A stretch of 64,000 nt of DNA from Balaenoptera acutorostrata (taxonomy: Eukaryota > Chordata > Mammalia > Artiodactyla > Balaenopteridae): the NCBI RefSeq assembly GCF_949987535.1, contig NC_080067.1:60384405-60448404 (forward strand), in the 5' to 3' direction. The translations under genes and the position numbers were made by a program. Under the pieces are notes generated by a model. It saw only the letters and a list, made by a program, of their open reading frames with translations. It did not search any database and was not told where the DNA came from. Shown here piece after piece: positions 1-13,080 of the stretch. Numbering within the stretch: position 1 is the stretch's first letter; every line of letters begins with the position of its first letter.

Positions 1-395
1 AAATGGAAACAATCTAAATACCCATCAAATGAAAGATAGATAAATAAATCATGGTATATTTGTACAATAGAATACTACCTAATAATTTGAATGACCTATA
101 TAGCCACATGCAAGAACATAGATGAATTTGGAGTGAAAAAGTAAGATGTGAAAGAGTATAAACATCATGATTCCAAATAAAAAATTTAAAACCAGACAAA
201 ACTAACCCGTGGTGCCAGAAGTCAGAGACTAGTTTTGGGGAAGGACATGATGATGGCTTCTATTGTGTGGTCAACCTTACTTTTCTCATTCTGAGTGATT
301 GCTATATGGATGTGTTCATTTGTGGAAATCCATTGAGTTCTACACTTCCAAAATGTGCACTTTATGTATGTGTATTATACATCAATAAAAAGTGT
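1..395 (+). mobile_element. Old L1 3' end (ORF2 terminus and 3' UTR), truncated by window edge
   Basis: The text reads as the decayed L1 ORF2 C-terminal region: 'ggaaac aatctaaatacccatcaa', then 'tggtatatttgtacaatag' and 'gaatactacctaataattt', followed by the 3' UTR and a terminal 'aataaaaagtg' near 385. The same landmarks occur in order in the younger L1 at about 63230-63310. Divergence is high, with many indels and stops, so this is an ancient mammalian L1 (L1M-like). Subfamily not assigned. Confidence 0.75.
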
Positions 396-2269
396 ATCAT
401 TAAAATGATAATGAAATATATCTCTCTCACAGTTTTATTAGGTGGACTAAATGAAGCCACGCATGAGAAAGCACTCTGTAGTTTACGAAGCTCTGGCAAC
501 ATTATTATTGTTGCACAGGAAATGTGATTGCTTAGCTATGAGCGTGTGGGTTCATAATATGAATTCTGACCCAGTAAAATATCACCTTGTACACCCCTGA
601 CCTCTTTTCAAATTTTCTTTCTTGGCTGTGTTTACAGAACAGCTTGAATCCCACTGAAATTCTCTTCTCAGCTCTGTGAATGCCAAGAAAGTCATTTTAA
701 TATACTGTCCCCAGATTCACCTTCAGAAGAAAGCAACTCTGCTTCCCCAGAATAAAGTTTCAGGAGGGAAAATGGGTTAAGTATTGCACTGATCTTCTTG
801 AGATTCAGCCAACAACCAGAAGCTGGTTGTTTCTAAGATTTCTAAACTTAACTGTCTTAAGCTTGTATAAAAGGAAAAGAGCAGGAAGGATTGCATGCAG
901 CAAGCTGTGAAGTGGTTTACATCATTTTTATCCATTCCTTTCTCTTAAACCTGGGCATGTCAACTTACCTAACTGAAAGGGAGGGTGGGAAAGGTAGTCC
1001 AGCCATGTGCCCAGGAAGAAAAGATTAAGGGAGCTGGAAAACATCTAGCTGGTTTCTGCCTTAGTCTCTCTGTTTCATTCAACCTCCCTTACAGATAATT
1101 ACAGTTCTTTAGTAGCTCAGCTGTGAAAAAATATATATATAGCCAAAGGTAAGCACTATATATTTAATTAAGCAAAATTATGTCCTAATTACTTTGGTAG
1201 GATGGGGTGAAATGGCAGAAGGAAACGTGTGCATTAGTGTCTGTGGGATTGAGGGTTATAAGATAGCTAATTTTTTATAATTTACACTTGGAAGTCAGTA
1301 ACAAATATGTAAAACTGAAAAATTCAAGAAATATTTGTAATAATGTGTCTCTTAGAACAAAAGTAAAAACAAAGAGGAACAGCTAAAAGGAATTGAAAGT
1401 AACTGTCTCAGCGTAGTAAGAATAAGGAGTAGGGAAGGATGAGTCGACGTCTTGCTACTGAACACTATAAAGTTATTAACATAATTTGACTTTTTAGCCT
1501 TTTTGACCATGTTGATGTATTATTTTGATTAAATCAAAATAAAAAGAATGGATAGAACCAATAACATTAGGAAACCATGAGAGCTCATCAGATTAACATG
1601 TCAGTCAGCATGAAACTTGGGCACATATACGTGATAGAGATTTCAATTCTTGTGACTACAACAGAGAGAAAGGAAAGGAAGTAGGATGTGAGAGAGGTTC
1701 AGACAGAGAACAATGAGAGCATACGGAGAAGTTTTTGTGTCTCTAGGGGATGCCCTGATCATGCAAGATGGAGAACTTTGTGGGGGTGGTCATGCCTGCC
1801 CTTTCTCCCTGTGTTGTGGTTACACAGAATAAATAAATATAGTTTCAGAACCCAAGTTGTGTCAACTGTTCTGCCAATTGAAATTCTATACTGGAATATT
1901 ATGGTGCTTGCTCTTCTGTTGACTTTTGTGAATTGGTTTAGCTTGTAGCATTCATAGCTGCCTTGATTGTGATTCTTAACCTTGACTGTTTTTGTAATAT
2001 TGACCCCACCAATGGGGAAAACAGACAAGGTTAGTATTTTCTAACTTCACTGCTTTTATAATTGGGGGGGAAACGTCCATTACATGGACATTCACTTGGA
2101 AGAACTTCAAGTGTGTTTAATATAGTCATCAAAAATAATAGGAAAATACTGAAAATGATTTAAGAAAAGCAAACTGGGTACTTGGAGAACCAAACAATCT
2201 TGCCAAGGTCAGTTCTCAGACCAGTTGACTGTTAGATTCTTTTAATGAAGTCATACTTTGCAGCAACTA
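396..2269. other. AT-rich sequence with no recognised gene or repeat
   Basis: I see no convincing exon, RNA gene or transposon here. Short open frames (267-527, 1688-1948) lack recognisable protein features and their stop spacing is as expected by chance. A short (TA)n tract lies near 1130-1140. Confidence 0.5.
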
Positions 2270-2805
2270 CAAAGGGTAAGAAAATTAAAACACTCATGAC
2301 ATATCATGGAACATACAAACATAAACCTTTAATAAAGACAAGGGATACAATACAGCAAGAGAAAGAAAGTATCAGGCAGGTTCGAGGCATCCAAGCATAG
2401 CTTCTAAAGTCCTCTCAGTCACACAGGATAAGCTTCATTCCAGATCACAAATTGCTAAGATAAATACAAGAGGTCTCAGTCTCAGGGAAACACAAACACA
2501 TGTTTACTGAGAGGTCAATGGTCATCTATATGGCCCTTACCAGTTAGCCAGACCCGGCTATGTAATCAGAAAAACCAGGTTTAGACCATCAAGCAATATA
2601 TTTACTATAACAGTTTAGACAAGCTGGTACAGGATGTCTCTAGGGAAGTTTGGTCTTAGCACATTACAAATCATTAGCTCAAATGTTTCCTTGTTATCTT
2701 GTCCAACAGTCAATATTAGGGTTGGGCCCAGATATCTCTAGGGATAAGCATAATGTTACCACTGATGATATGTAAGTCAAATCTATACTGATGCAGCTAT
2801 CAATT
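2270..2805 (-). other. Possible old LTR remnant, minus strand
   Basis: On the minus strand this stretch ends with a segment resembling the U5 side of an ERVL-class LTR ('cctgcctgatactttctttc', a terminal stretch reading attaaagg). No TG...CA ends or target duplication could be fixed. This is a weak call: it could equally be unique DNA. Confidence 0.25.
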
Positions 2806-2816
2806 AGTCCTAAGAT

Positions 2817-3107
2817 TTTTTTTTTAATTTTATTTATTTATTTATGGCTGTGTTAGGTCTTCGTTTCTGTGCGAGGGCTTTCTCTAGTTGCGGCAAGTGG
2901 GGGCCACTCTTCATCGCGGTGCGTGGGCCTCTCACTATTGCGGCCTCTCTTGTTGTGGAGCACAGGCTCCAGACGCGCAGGATCAGCAATTGTGGCCCAT
3001 GGGCCTAGTTGCTCCGTGGCATGTGGGATCTTCCCAGACCAGGGCTCGAACCCGTGTCCCCTGCATTGGCAGGCAGATTCTCAACCACTGTGCCACCAGG
3101 GAAGCCC
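2817..3107 (-). mobile_element. CHR-type tRNA-derived SINE, minus strand
   Basis: Read on the minus strand it begins 'gggcttccctggtggcac', carries a Pol III B-box-like 'gggttcgagccc', a tRNA-unrelated body and an AAATAAATAAA tail (2822-2846 as T-rich). It is flanked by an exact 11-bp target-site duplication, agtcctaagat, at 2806-2816 and 3108-3118. The length of about 290 bp is normal for the family. Mobilised in trans by L1. Confidence 0.95.
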
Positions 3108-3118
3108 AGTCCTAAGAT

Positions 3119-4100
3119 ATTTTTAAAGAAAGAGGGCCAGAGTAGAGGCATAATGGACAACATTTAGCTTTGTGGGGTTTACATACACAAATATCAACCT
3201 TCAATATAAAAATGTGTGTGTATGTTTTATTGATGCTGCTTTGTTTTTAAAATTTCCTCTATGAATTCAGATAATTAAAATACTAAACTACAGAGTAGGA
3301 AAAGTTGCAAAATGGATAACGGACATTAAGAAGGAGGGGAATATAACATATAAACTATATTTATATGTAAACATAAAAGCTCTCTTTTACACTGAAGAGT
3401 ATAATTTTCAATACCAATTTTAAGATATCATGCCATATCCCATATATGTTAAAATATGATCCAAAGAAGTAGCCATGAAATAGTTGCTGAGAGAAAAAAT
3501 ACAATGGCAGCTCTAAGATGCCCCAGTGGAAAAGGAAGTTGACTGATTAAGTTTTAGACCATGTTAGCCCTGGCTAAAGAAAAACAAATCTTAGGAATTT
3601 GGGAAACAGAATAATTGCTATAATTTTCACCTGTGGAGTTTCAAACAAAGGACATTCAAAAGCTTTATTTCTTCTTAATTTTCAGTGAATAATCATTTAA
3701 TAATTGCAAAGATTAAATACTGAAAGATACTAACAAAAGCTTTCAACAAGTTTGAAAGCTTAAATGAATACAACAGCATGAGACTTTAGCTAAAATTTGC
3801 CAGCTTCAAAGTCAATTACTAGAGATGGACATAGAGTACTTGCTTTACTATATCAATCTTGAGAAAGAATATTTAGGATAATAAACATTAAAAATTTATT
3901 GGTTTTTGTTTCTATCAAATTTTGCTTTAATTATATAATATTTTTCTGTTATAGTTACATTGTGGTTGTTTTCTAATGACAAAATTTTATTTCATCTGAA
4001 GATCTTAATTTGAGCATTCATTTGGAAGATGAAATTGTGTCACCTAAGTTAAGGCTAATAACTCATGTTGAATATTTTGTCCTGTAATCTAATGACTTAG
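3119..4100. other. AT-rich sequence with no recognised feature
   Basis: No exon, RNA gene or recognisable transposon found. Short T- and A-rich runs only. Confidence 0.5.
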
Positions 4101-4528
4101 AAGAGTACTGCATAAAACAATATGCTACTAAACAACCAAAGGATCACTGAAGAAATCAAAGAGGAAATAAAAAAATACCTAGAGACAAATGAAAACAAAA
4201 ACACAATGATCCAAAACCCATGGGATGCAACAAAAACAGTTCAAAGAGGGAAGTTTATAGCAATAAAAGCTTACCTCAGGAAACAAGAAAAATCTCAAAT
4301 AAACAACCTAACTTTACAGCTAAAGCAACTGGAGAAAGAAGAACAAACAACACCCAAAGCTAGTAGAAGGAAAGAAATCATAAATATCAGAGCAGAAATG
4401 AATGATAGAGACTACAAAACAAAGAAGATCAATGAAAAAAGATCAATGAAACTAAGAGCCGGCTCTTTGAAAAGATAAACAAAAATTGATAAACCTTTAG
4501 CCAGAGTCATCAAGAAAAAAAGGAACAC

Positions 4529-5613
4529 AGCAAAGGAAACCAAAACAAAACAAAAAGACAACCCTCAGAATGGGAGAAAATATTTGCAAATGAAATAACC
4601 AACAAGGGATTAATTTCCAAAATATACAAACAGTTCATGCAGCTCAATATCAAAAAAACAAATAACCCAATCAAAAAATGGGTGGAAGATCTAAATAGAC
4701 ATTTCTCCAAAGAAGACATATAGATGGCCAAAAGGCACATGAAAATATGCTCAACATCACTAATTATTAGAGAAATGCACATCAAAACTACAATGAGATA
4801 TCACTTCACAGCAGTCAAAATGGCCATCATCAAATAATTTACAAACAGTAAATGCTGGAGTGGGTGTGGAGAAAATGGAATCCTTCTACACTGTTGGTGG
4901 GAATGTAAATTCATACAGCCACCATGGAGAACAGTATGGAGGTTCCTTAAAAAACTAAAAATATAACCGCCACATGACCCAGCAATCCCACTCCTAGGCA
5001 TACACCTGCAGAAAACCATAATTCAAAAAGATACATGCACCCCAATGTTCATTGCAGCACTATTTACAATAGCCAGGACATGGAAGCAACATAAATGTCC
5101 ATCATCAGAGGAATGGATAAAGAAGATGTGGCACATATATACAATGGAATATTACTCAGCCATAAAAAAACCCCAAAATAATGCCATTGACAGCAACATA
5201 GATCAACCTAGAGACTGTCGTACTGAATGAAGTAAGTCAGACACAGAAAGACAAATATGATATTGCTTATATGTGCAATCTAAAAAGAAGGGTACAAATG
5301 AACTTATTTACAAAACAGAAGTAGAGTCACGGATGTAGAAATCAAATTTATGGTTACCAGGGGATAAGGGGGGGAGGGATAAATTGGGATATTGGGATTG
5401 AATATACACACTACTATATATAAAATAGATAACTAATAAGAACTTACAGTATAGCACAGGGAACTCTACTCAATACTCTGTAATGACCTATATGGGAAAA
5501 GAATCTTTAAAAAAGTGCATATATGTGTATGTATAACTGATTCACTTTGCTGTGTACCTGAAACTAACACAACATTATAAATCAACTATACTCCAATAAA
5601 AATTTTAAAAAGA
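4529..5613 (+). mobile_element. 5'-truncated L1 nested inside the old L1
   Basis: At 4529 the ORF2 text jumps about 1.9 kb forward in L1 coordinates, from the segment after 'ccagagtcatcaag' to 'agcaaaggaaacc', and runs to a 3' end 'ccaataaaaattttaaaaag'. After 5613 the host L1 resumes where it left off ('gggagaacacccaaatc'). An imperfect duplication flanks it: aagaaaaaaaggaacac at 4512-4528 versus a copy two bases longer at about 5614-5635. It keeps the ORF2 C-terminal zinc-finger region, now frameshifted. Confidence 0.9.
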
Positions 5614-7400
5614 AAAGAAAAAAAAGGGAGAACACCCAAATCATTAAAGTTAGAAATGAAAAAGGAGAAGTTATAACCAACACCACAGAAATACAAAGGA
5701 CCATAAGAGACTACTACAAGCAACTATATACCAATACAGTGGATAAACTAGAAGAAATGGACAAATTCTTAGAAAGGTACAATCTCTCAAGACTGAACCA
5801 GGAAGAAATAACATATATGAACAGACCAACTGTAACTATTGAAATTGAGTCTGTGATTAGAAAACTCCAACAAACAAGAGTCCAGGATCAAATGGCTTCA
5901 CAGGCAAATTCTACCAAACACTTAGAGGAGAGTTAAGACCCATCCTTCTGAAACTATTCCAAAAAATTGCAGAGGAAGGAACACTTCTAAATTCATTCTA
6001 TGAGGCCACCATTACCCTGATACCAAAACCAGACATAGATACCACAAAGAAAGAAAATTATAGGCCAATAACACTGATGAACATAGGTGCAAAAATCCTC
6101 AACAAAATACTAGCAAACTGAATCCAACAATACATTAAAAGGATCGTACACATGATAAGTGGGATTTATCCCAGGGATGCAAGGACTTTTCATTATCCAC
6201 AAATCAGTCAGTGTGATACACCACATTAACAAATCAAAGAATCAAAAACCATACAATCATCTCAACAGATGCAGAAAAATCTTCTGATAAAATGCTACAT
6301 CCATTTATGGAAAAAACTCCAGAAGGTGGGCACAGAGGGAACCTACTTTAATATCACAAAGGTCATATATGAAAAAACCCACAGTTAACATCATACTCAA
6401 CAGTGAAAAGCTGAAAGCATTTCCTCTAAGATCAGGGACAAGACAAGGATATCTACTCTCACCACTTTTATTCAACATAGTTTTAAAAATCCTAGCTACA
6501 GCAATCAGAGAAGAAAAAGAAATGAAAGGGATCCAAATTGGAAAAGAAAAAGTAAAACTGTCACTATTTGAAGATGACATGATACTATACATAGAAAATC
6601 CTAAGATGCTACCAATTTGATAAAGTTGTAGGATACAACATTTATACAAAGAAATCCGTTGCAATTCTATACACTAACAACAAAAGATCAGAAAGAGAAA
6701 TTAAGGAAACAATCTCATTCCATCACATCAAAAAGAATAAAATACCTCGGAATAAACCCACCTAAGGATGCAAAAGACCTATACTCCAAAAACTGTGAGA
6801 GGCTGATGAAAGAAATTGAAGATGACACAAATAAATGGAAAGTTATACTGTGTTCTTGGATTGGAAGAATCACTATTGTCAAAATGACTATACTACTCAG
6901 GGCAGTCTACTGATTCAATGCAATTCCTATCAAATTGTAAATGGCGTTTTTCACAGAACTACAACAACAAAAAAAATTTAATCTGTATGGAAACACAGAA
7001 GACCTCAAAAAGCCAAAGCAATCTTGACAAAGAAAAAATGTAGATGGAGGAATCAGACTCCCTGAATTCATACTATACTATAAAACTACAATAATCAAAA
7101 CAGTATAGTACTGGCACAAAAACAGAAATATATCAATAGATCAATGGAACAGGATAGAAAGCCCAGAAATAAACCCATGCACCTATAATCAATTAATCCT
7201 CAACATAGGAGGCAAGAATATACAATGGAGAAAAGACAGTCTCTTTAATAAGTGGTCCTGGGAAAACTAGACAGCTACATGTAAAAGAATAAAAGTAGAA
7301 CATTCTCTAACATGGTACACAAAAGTAAGCTCGAAATGGTTTAAATGTAAGGTCGGATACTATAAAACTCCTAGAGGAAAACATAGGCAGGACACTCTTT

Positions 7401-7715
7401 TTTTTTTTTTTTAGATTTATTTTTTTATTGGTTAATTGATTGATTGATTGATTGCTATGTTGGGTCTTCGTTTCTGTGCTAGGGCCTTCTCTAGTTGTGG
7501 CAAGCAGGGGCCACTCTTCATCACGGTGCGCGGGCCTCTCACCATCGCGGCCCCTCCTGTTGCGGAGCACAGGCTCCAGACGCGCAGGCTCAGTAATTGT
7601 GGCTCACGGGCCCAGCCGCTCTGCGGCATGTGGGATCTTCCCAGACCAGGGCTCGAACCCGCGTCCCCTGCATTAGCAGGCAGACTCCCAACCACTGCGC
7701 CACCAGGGAAGCCCA
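7401..7715 (-). mobile_element. CHR-type SINE, minus strand, inserted in L1 ORF2
   Basis: Minus-strand head 'gggcttccctggtggcgc' ends at 7714, B-box-like 'gggttcgagccc', body and T-rich tail near 7401. It is flanked by the 12-bp duplication aggacactcttt at 7389-7400 and 7716-7727, which falls in L1 ORF2 and dates it after that L1. The tail contains a (TTGA)n-like run (7433-7452). Confidence 0.95.
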
Positions 7716-9003
7716 AGGACACTCTTTGACATAAATCACAGCAATATCTTTTTGGTTCTGTCTCCTAGAGTAATAGAGATCAAAACAAAAATTTTCAAAT
7801 TTGACCTAATTAAACTTAAAAGCTTTTGCACAGCCAAGGAAACCATAAACAAAACAAAAAGACAACCTACAGAATGGGAGAAAATATTTGCAAATGATGC
7901 TACCGACAAGGGATTAATTTCCAAAATATACAAACAGCTCAGGCAGCTCAATATCAAAAAAACAAACAACCCAATCAAAACATGGACAGAAGATCTAAAT
8001 AGAGACTTCTCCAATGAAAACATACAGATGGCCAAAAGGCACATGAAAAGACGCTCAGCATCACTAATTTTTAGAGGAACGCAAATCAAAACTCCAACGA
8101 GGTACCACCTCACTCCAGTCGGAGAAGTCATCATCAAAAGTCTACAAATAATAAATGCTGGAGAAGGTACGGGAAAAAAGGAACACTCCTACACTGTTTG
8201 TGGGAATATAAATTGGTGCAGCCACTACACAGAACAGTATGAAGGATCCTTAAAAAACTAAAAATAGAGCTACCATATGATCTTGCAATCCCACTCCTGG
8301 GCAAACATCCAGAGAAAACCATAGTTCAAAAAGATACATGCACCCCAATGTTCATTACACCACTGTTTACAATATCCAAGACATGGAAGCAACCTAAGTG
8401 CCCATGAACAGATGAATGTATAAAGAAGATGTTACAATATATATATAATGGAATATTACTCAGCCATAAAAAAAAGAATGAAGTAATGCCATTTGCAACA
8501 ACATGGATGGACCTAGAGATTATCATACTAAGTGAAGTAACCCAGACAAACATCATATGATATCATTTATATGTGGAATCTAAAAAAATGATACAAATGA
8601 ACTTATTTACAAAAGAGAAAGAACCTCACAGACATAGAAAACAAACTTATGGTTACCAAAGGGGAAAGAGGGTTGGGGGAGGGATAAATTAGGAGGTTGG
8701 GATTAACATACACACACTAATATATGTAAAATAGATAATCAACAAGACCTAGTATAATAACCTCTAAGGAAAAAGAATCTGAAAAAGGAATATATATATA
8801 TGTATATATATATAACTGAATCACTGTGCTGCACACCTGAAACTAATATGATTTTGTAAATCAACTATACTTCAATTAAAAAAAGAGTACTCTGATCCCT
8901 TGAAAGGCAAAGCATGTGCAAGTATTTTTTTAATGAAAATACATTCATAAGAGTTCTTTTATCTTATCAGTAAAGAGTCAACAATTAAAATGTCTGACAT
9001 AAC

Positions 9004-9496
9004 TGTATACATTTTTCCATTACTGCTATAAATAACTACCACAAATTTGTCTTACACAACAAAAATAGATTATAATTCTGGAGGTCAGAAGTGTGGCATT
9101 AGTCTCCCTGGTGTAAAATCAAGGAGTTCATTTTTTTCTGGAATCTCAAGAGAGAATCCATTTCCTTGTTTTCCCAGCTTCTAGTGGCTGCTTGTATTCC
9201 TTGGCTCATGGTCCCTTCCTCCTTTCTCAAGGCCAGCACCTGTGGGTCAAGTCCTTCTCACATTGCATCATTCTGTTCTCTTCTTCTGCCTCCCTGTTCC
9301 ACTTCTAAGGATCCTTGTGATTACATTGCATCTGCCCCCAAATCCCAAATAATCTCCCTTTTTTAAGGTCAACTGATTAACAACCTTAACCCCATGTGCA
9401 ACCTTAATCCCTTTTTGCCCTGTAAGGTAACATATTCACAACTTGCAGGAATTTGGACATGGATATCTTTGTGGGGCCATTATTCTGCCTTCCACA
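9004..9496 (-). mobile_element. MLT1-type (ERVL-MaLR) solo LTR, minus strand
   Basis: Read on the minus strand it begins TGTGGAAGGCAGAATAATG, continues with the MaLR landmarks 'caaagatatccatgtcc', 'gtgattacattgcatc' (as complement) and 'ctccagaattataatc', and ends near 'agtaatggaaaaatgtatac'. The overall order and length, about 490 bp, fit an MLT1A-like LTR. Flanking bases ataac/gtaac suggest a 5-bp duplication. No internal retroviral sequence is present, so it is a solo LTR. Subfamily from memory, not searched. Confidence 0.75.
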
Positions 9497-9497
9497 G

Positions 9498-11777
9498 TAA
9501 CTAATATCATACCACTGCTATGCTTTTAATGGATATAAATCTACAGGCATTAAATTTTTTCTTTTGCTCTTCTTCTTATAATTTATTAATTTATACCCCA
9601 TCATACTTCAACACAATGCAACATGAAGGTACACTTGGTAGTAAAGGATGGCATTTAATAACTCATCAAATATTTATTGGGTGTTTACTATTAAGCAGAC
9701 TCTGTTCTAGGAGCTGAGGATATAGCAGTAAAAATGAAATTAAAAACTTCTGTGGAGCTTATATTTTAATAGGAGAGACAAACAACAACAACATAAATAA
9801 AATACATAATATGTTAAGTACATTTGGAGAAGGGTAAAAAGTGTTTCATGTGTATGTAGATAATGGGGGCAAGGCATAAGATGGAAGATTCCATGGGTTT
9901 TTTAGACTGAGGGACCAGGGAACCCTGACAGAACCATCTAGCCAGTTGACAGTTGTATAAATCTCACTTTGGTTAAAATGGCCATGGGTACAATAACCCT
10001 GAAATGGGTGCTTCCTTAGTGCAGCAAAGGCAGATGGAAAGCTGTCACTCTAAGAGAGGTGATTTGTGATGCAGCAGAAACCATGGCCCACCAGGCCAGA
10101 CTTTACATGGTACCTAATCAATAAGCCCAGGTATCACCAGCAGTCAGTGGCACTCAAAGATGTGGTTCTCCAAAATGAGACAGAGACCCCTGTGGCTCTA
10201 AAATGCCTACCCCAGTTTTACTCCCCGGCTTTCATCCCCCATACTGGATTGCTTTTCTCACCAGGAAGTGAAAAACCTCCACTCAGTCTTCACACATTAG
10301 CAATAGAGGCCAATGAGGTGACATTTTAGTTTAAAACTTAATTCTGACAGAAGAAGATGATTCAAAATGACCTTGAAGTTGTTGCTCTAAGCAACTAGAA
10401 GAAAAGAGATTCCAGTTATTGGTTTAGGAAAGATTTTGAGAAGAGCAGATTTGGGGAGACTTTCAGCATTTCATGTTGGCTTTGAGTTTCCTGTCTGCTA
10501 GGGAAAAAGAGACATGATGAAATATGTGACTTAAGGCATCCAACCAACATTTCTTCAGGGAAGTAAAATTTTTTGTTAGAAGTGGCAACTTTTTTGCCAC
10601 TGGTAATATCCATGAGGAAGGATTCTTTCTCAAGCAGCACTTGGTTTCTCTACAGACATTTCCTGACTCTTTCTTTTAGCACGTAGAATGACTTGTTTCA
10701 TTATTTTGGAAAAAAAAAAATTAGGCATGCTTGGCTCCACTATGTTTCCCGGGGTGAATGTGGGAGTAGCATTTGGAAATCTTTTCCTTTTTCAAGAAAA
10801 GCCAGATTCTGCATTCTTTTATGCGAAATCTTCCAGTTTTTAAATAGGACACCTAATTAAGATTTTTTAAAATACTGTTTAGGCTATCCTGAATTATGTC
10901 CTTTCATTGTCTACTGTTTGTGACTTTTATCCTACACCTAAACTGAGATATCACAGTATAAATTATTGCTGACACAGCAGATGGTGTACTAAGCCAAATG
11001 AATTTAGCTACCAATATGTCAGCAGTATGCTTTGGCTTTTACTCATTAAGTGAAAAAGTACTCGTAGCATTTTACAAAAATATTCCTTATTTGACTCAAT
11101 AACAGGCCAATTACATTTCTGCAGTTGGTATTTCTGTGAATGAAAAATAAATTGTAGGAAAACCATATTGAATCTCTAGAGACAGGAAATAGTATATCTG
11201 TTTATATACCATGCTCAACTAATCCACCCCCAGAAAATGTGATAGCTAGAGGTAGATATTTATTTCCTCTGCAATTTGTTTTTCATATTTATATTCATGC
11301 TATGTTTCATACAAAACTATGCAAAATTGTGGTGATAGTATGTCTTGTAAAAATGTTTGCTTTATTCCCTTTTACATTATTCCTTTTCAGTGTATCATTG
11401 TTTAATAAAATTGAATTAATAAAAAAGAACCATCACTATAATCTCTATATTCTAACAGCAATTTATCAACTCTTGTACCTAATATAAAATTAGCATGTAT
11501 ATTATACCATATAAACTTGAGGAAAGAGTAAATGGCAAGTAATTTTTAACTGTTGATATGCTAATAAACATCCCACTATCATCCATTATTATGAATAGCT
11601 TTTACATATTAAGATGCAGATTTCTTCCTTTTAATTAAACTACACGAGCATTGTGGTGTCAGTGGGGTCTGTAAATGTGCTGATATTGATGGGTACAAGT
11701 AGTAAACAAACCAGGAAATGACGGCTTGAGCTAAGATTCTGAGGATTGGGTCATTTTGATTTGTGCTCACAGTTATG
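9498..11777. other. Mostly unique sequence with one L2-like relic
   Basis: Apart from the L2 remnant at 9655-9900 I recognise nothing. The open frame at 10066-10329 (87 codons) has no recognisable motif, signal or splice context and is most likely chance. Confidence 0.45.
9655..9900 (-). mobile_element. L2 LINE remnant, minus strand
   Basis: Contains the reverse-complemented L2 3' end: 'caaatatttattgggtgttt', then 'tctgttctaggagctgagga' and 'gtggagcttatattttaat'. These phrases in this order mark the mammalian-wide L2 family. The 5' boundary is vague because of age. Confidence 0.65.
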
Positions 11778-11789
11778 CCTTGTCTTTTA

Positions 11790-13080
11790 TTATATTTTAT
11801 TTTTTAAACATCTTTATTGGAGTATAATTGCTTTACAATGGTGTGTCAGTTTCTGCTTTATATCAAAGTGAATCAGTTATACATATACATATGTCCCCAT
11901 ATCTCTTCCCTCTTTCATCTCCCTCCCTCTCACCCTCCCTATCCCACCCCTCTAGGTGGTCACAAAGCACCAAGCTGATCTGTCTGTGTCATGTGGCTGC
12001 TTCCCACTAGCTATCTATTTTACGTTTGGTAGTGTATATATGTCCATACCACTCTCTCACTTTGTCCCAGCTTACCCTTCCCCCTCCCTGTATCCTCAAG
12101 TCCATTCTCTAGTAGGTCTGCATCTTTATTACTGTCTTGCCCCTAGGTTCTTCTGACCATTTTCTTTTTTCTTTTTTTTTTTTTGTTAGATTCCATATAT
12201 ATGTGTTAGCATACGGTATTTGTTTTTCTCTTTCTGACTTACTTCACTCTGTATGACAGACTCTAGGTCCATCCACCTCACTACAAATAACTCAGTTTAT
12301 TTCCTTTTTATGGTTGAGTAATATTCCATTGTATATATGTGTCACATCTTCTTTATCCATCCATCTGTTGATGGACACTTAGGTTGCTTCCATGTCCTGG
12401 TTATTGTAAATAGAGCTGCAATGAACATTTTGGTACATGACTCTTTTTGAAGTATGGTTTTCTCAGGGTATATGCCCAGTAGTGGGATTGCTGGGTCGTA
12501 TGATAGTTCTATTTTTAGTTTTTTAAGGAACCTACATCCTAAATGTAAGGCCAGACACCATCAAACTCGTAGAGGAAAACATAGGCAGAACACTCTATGA
12601 CATAAATCACAGCAAGATCCTTTTTGACCCACCTCCTAGAGAAATGGAAATAAAAACAAAAATAAACAAATGGGACCTAATGAAACTTAAAAGCTTTTGC
12701 ACAGCAAAGGAAACCATAAACAAGACGAAAAGACAACCCTCAGAATGGGAGAAAATATTTGCAAATGAAGCAACTGACAAAGGATTAATGTCCAAAATTT
12801 ACAAGCAGCTCATGCAGCTCAATATCAAAAAAACAAACAACCCAATCCAAAAATGAGCAGAAGACCTAAATAGACATTTCTCCAAAGAAGATATACAGAT
12901 TGCTAACAAACACATGAAAGAATGCTCAACATCATTAATCATTAGAGAAATGCAAATCAAAACTACAATGAGATATCATCTCACACCAGTCAGAATGGCC
13001 ATCATCAAAAAATCTACAAACAGTAAATGCTGGAGAGAGTGTGGAGAAAAGGGAACCCTCTTGCATTGTTGGTGGGAACA
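11790..13080 (-). mobile_element. L1 with 5' inversion (twin priming); 3' end on minus strand
   Basis: 11790-12532 is an L1 3' end in minus orientation, starting with the complement of 'aataaagatgtttaaaaa'. At about 12533 the sequence switches strand, and 12539-13080 is plus-strand ORF2, corresponding to positions 62507-63050 of the young L1. The minus part corresponds to about 63085-63805. Together they form one truncated element with its 5' part flipped. A perfect 12-bp duplication ccttgtctttta flanks the whole unit (11778-11789, 13081-13092), proving a single insertion. 3' end is the 'aataaagatgttta' lineage. Confidence 0.95.

Larger units (their letters stand above)
4110..8882 (+). mobile_element. 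Old 5'-truncated L1 (ORF2 C-terminal two thirds plus 3' UTR) with nested insertions
   Basis: Colinear with the young L1 from about its position 60385 to its 3' end. It starts in ORF2 near residue 255 ('aggatcactgaagaaatcaa'), covers the reverse transcriptase region (6369-6600, where the FADD box has become FEDD) and ends with an AT-rich 3' UTR and A tail. ORF2 is broken by many frameshifts and stops. It is flanked by a 9-bp duplication aagagtact at 4101-4109 and 8883-8891. It is interrupted by a second L1 (4529-5613) and by a SINE (7401-7715), so it is the oldest of the three. The 3' end is the 'aaatcaactatac' type. Confidence 0.93.

Noticed and set aside
2817..3107. tRNA gene, because of A- and B-box-like text
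   Set aside because: The tRNA-like head is degenerate, cannot fold into a full cloverleaf by eye, and is joined to a SINE body and A tail with target duplications.
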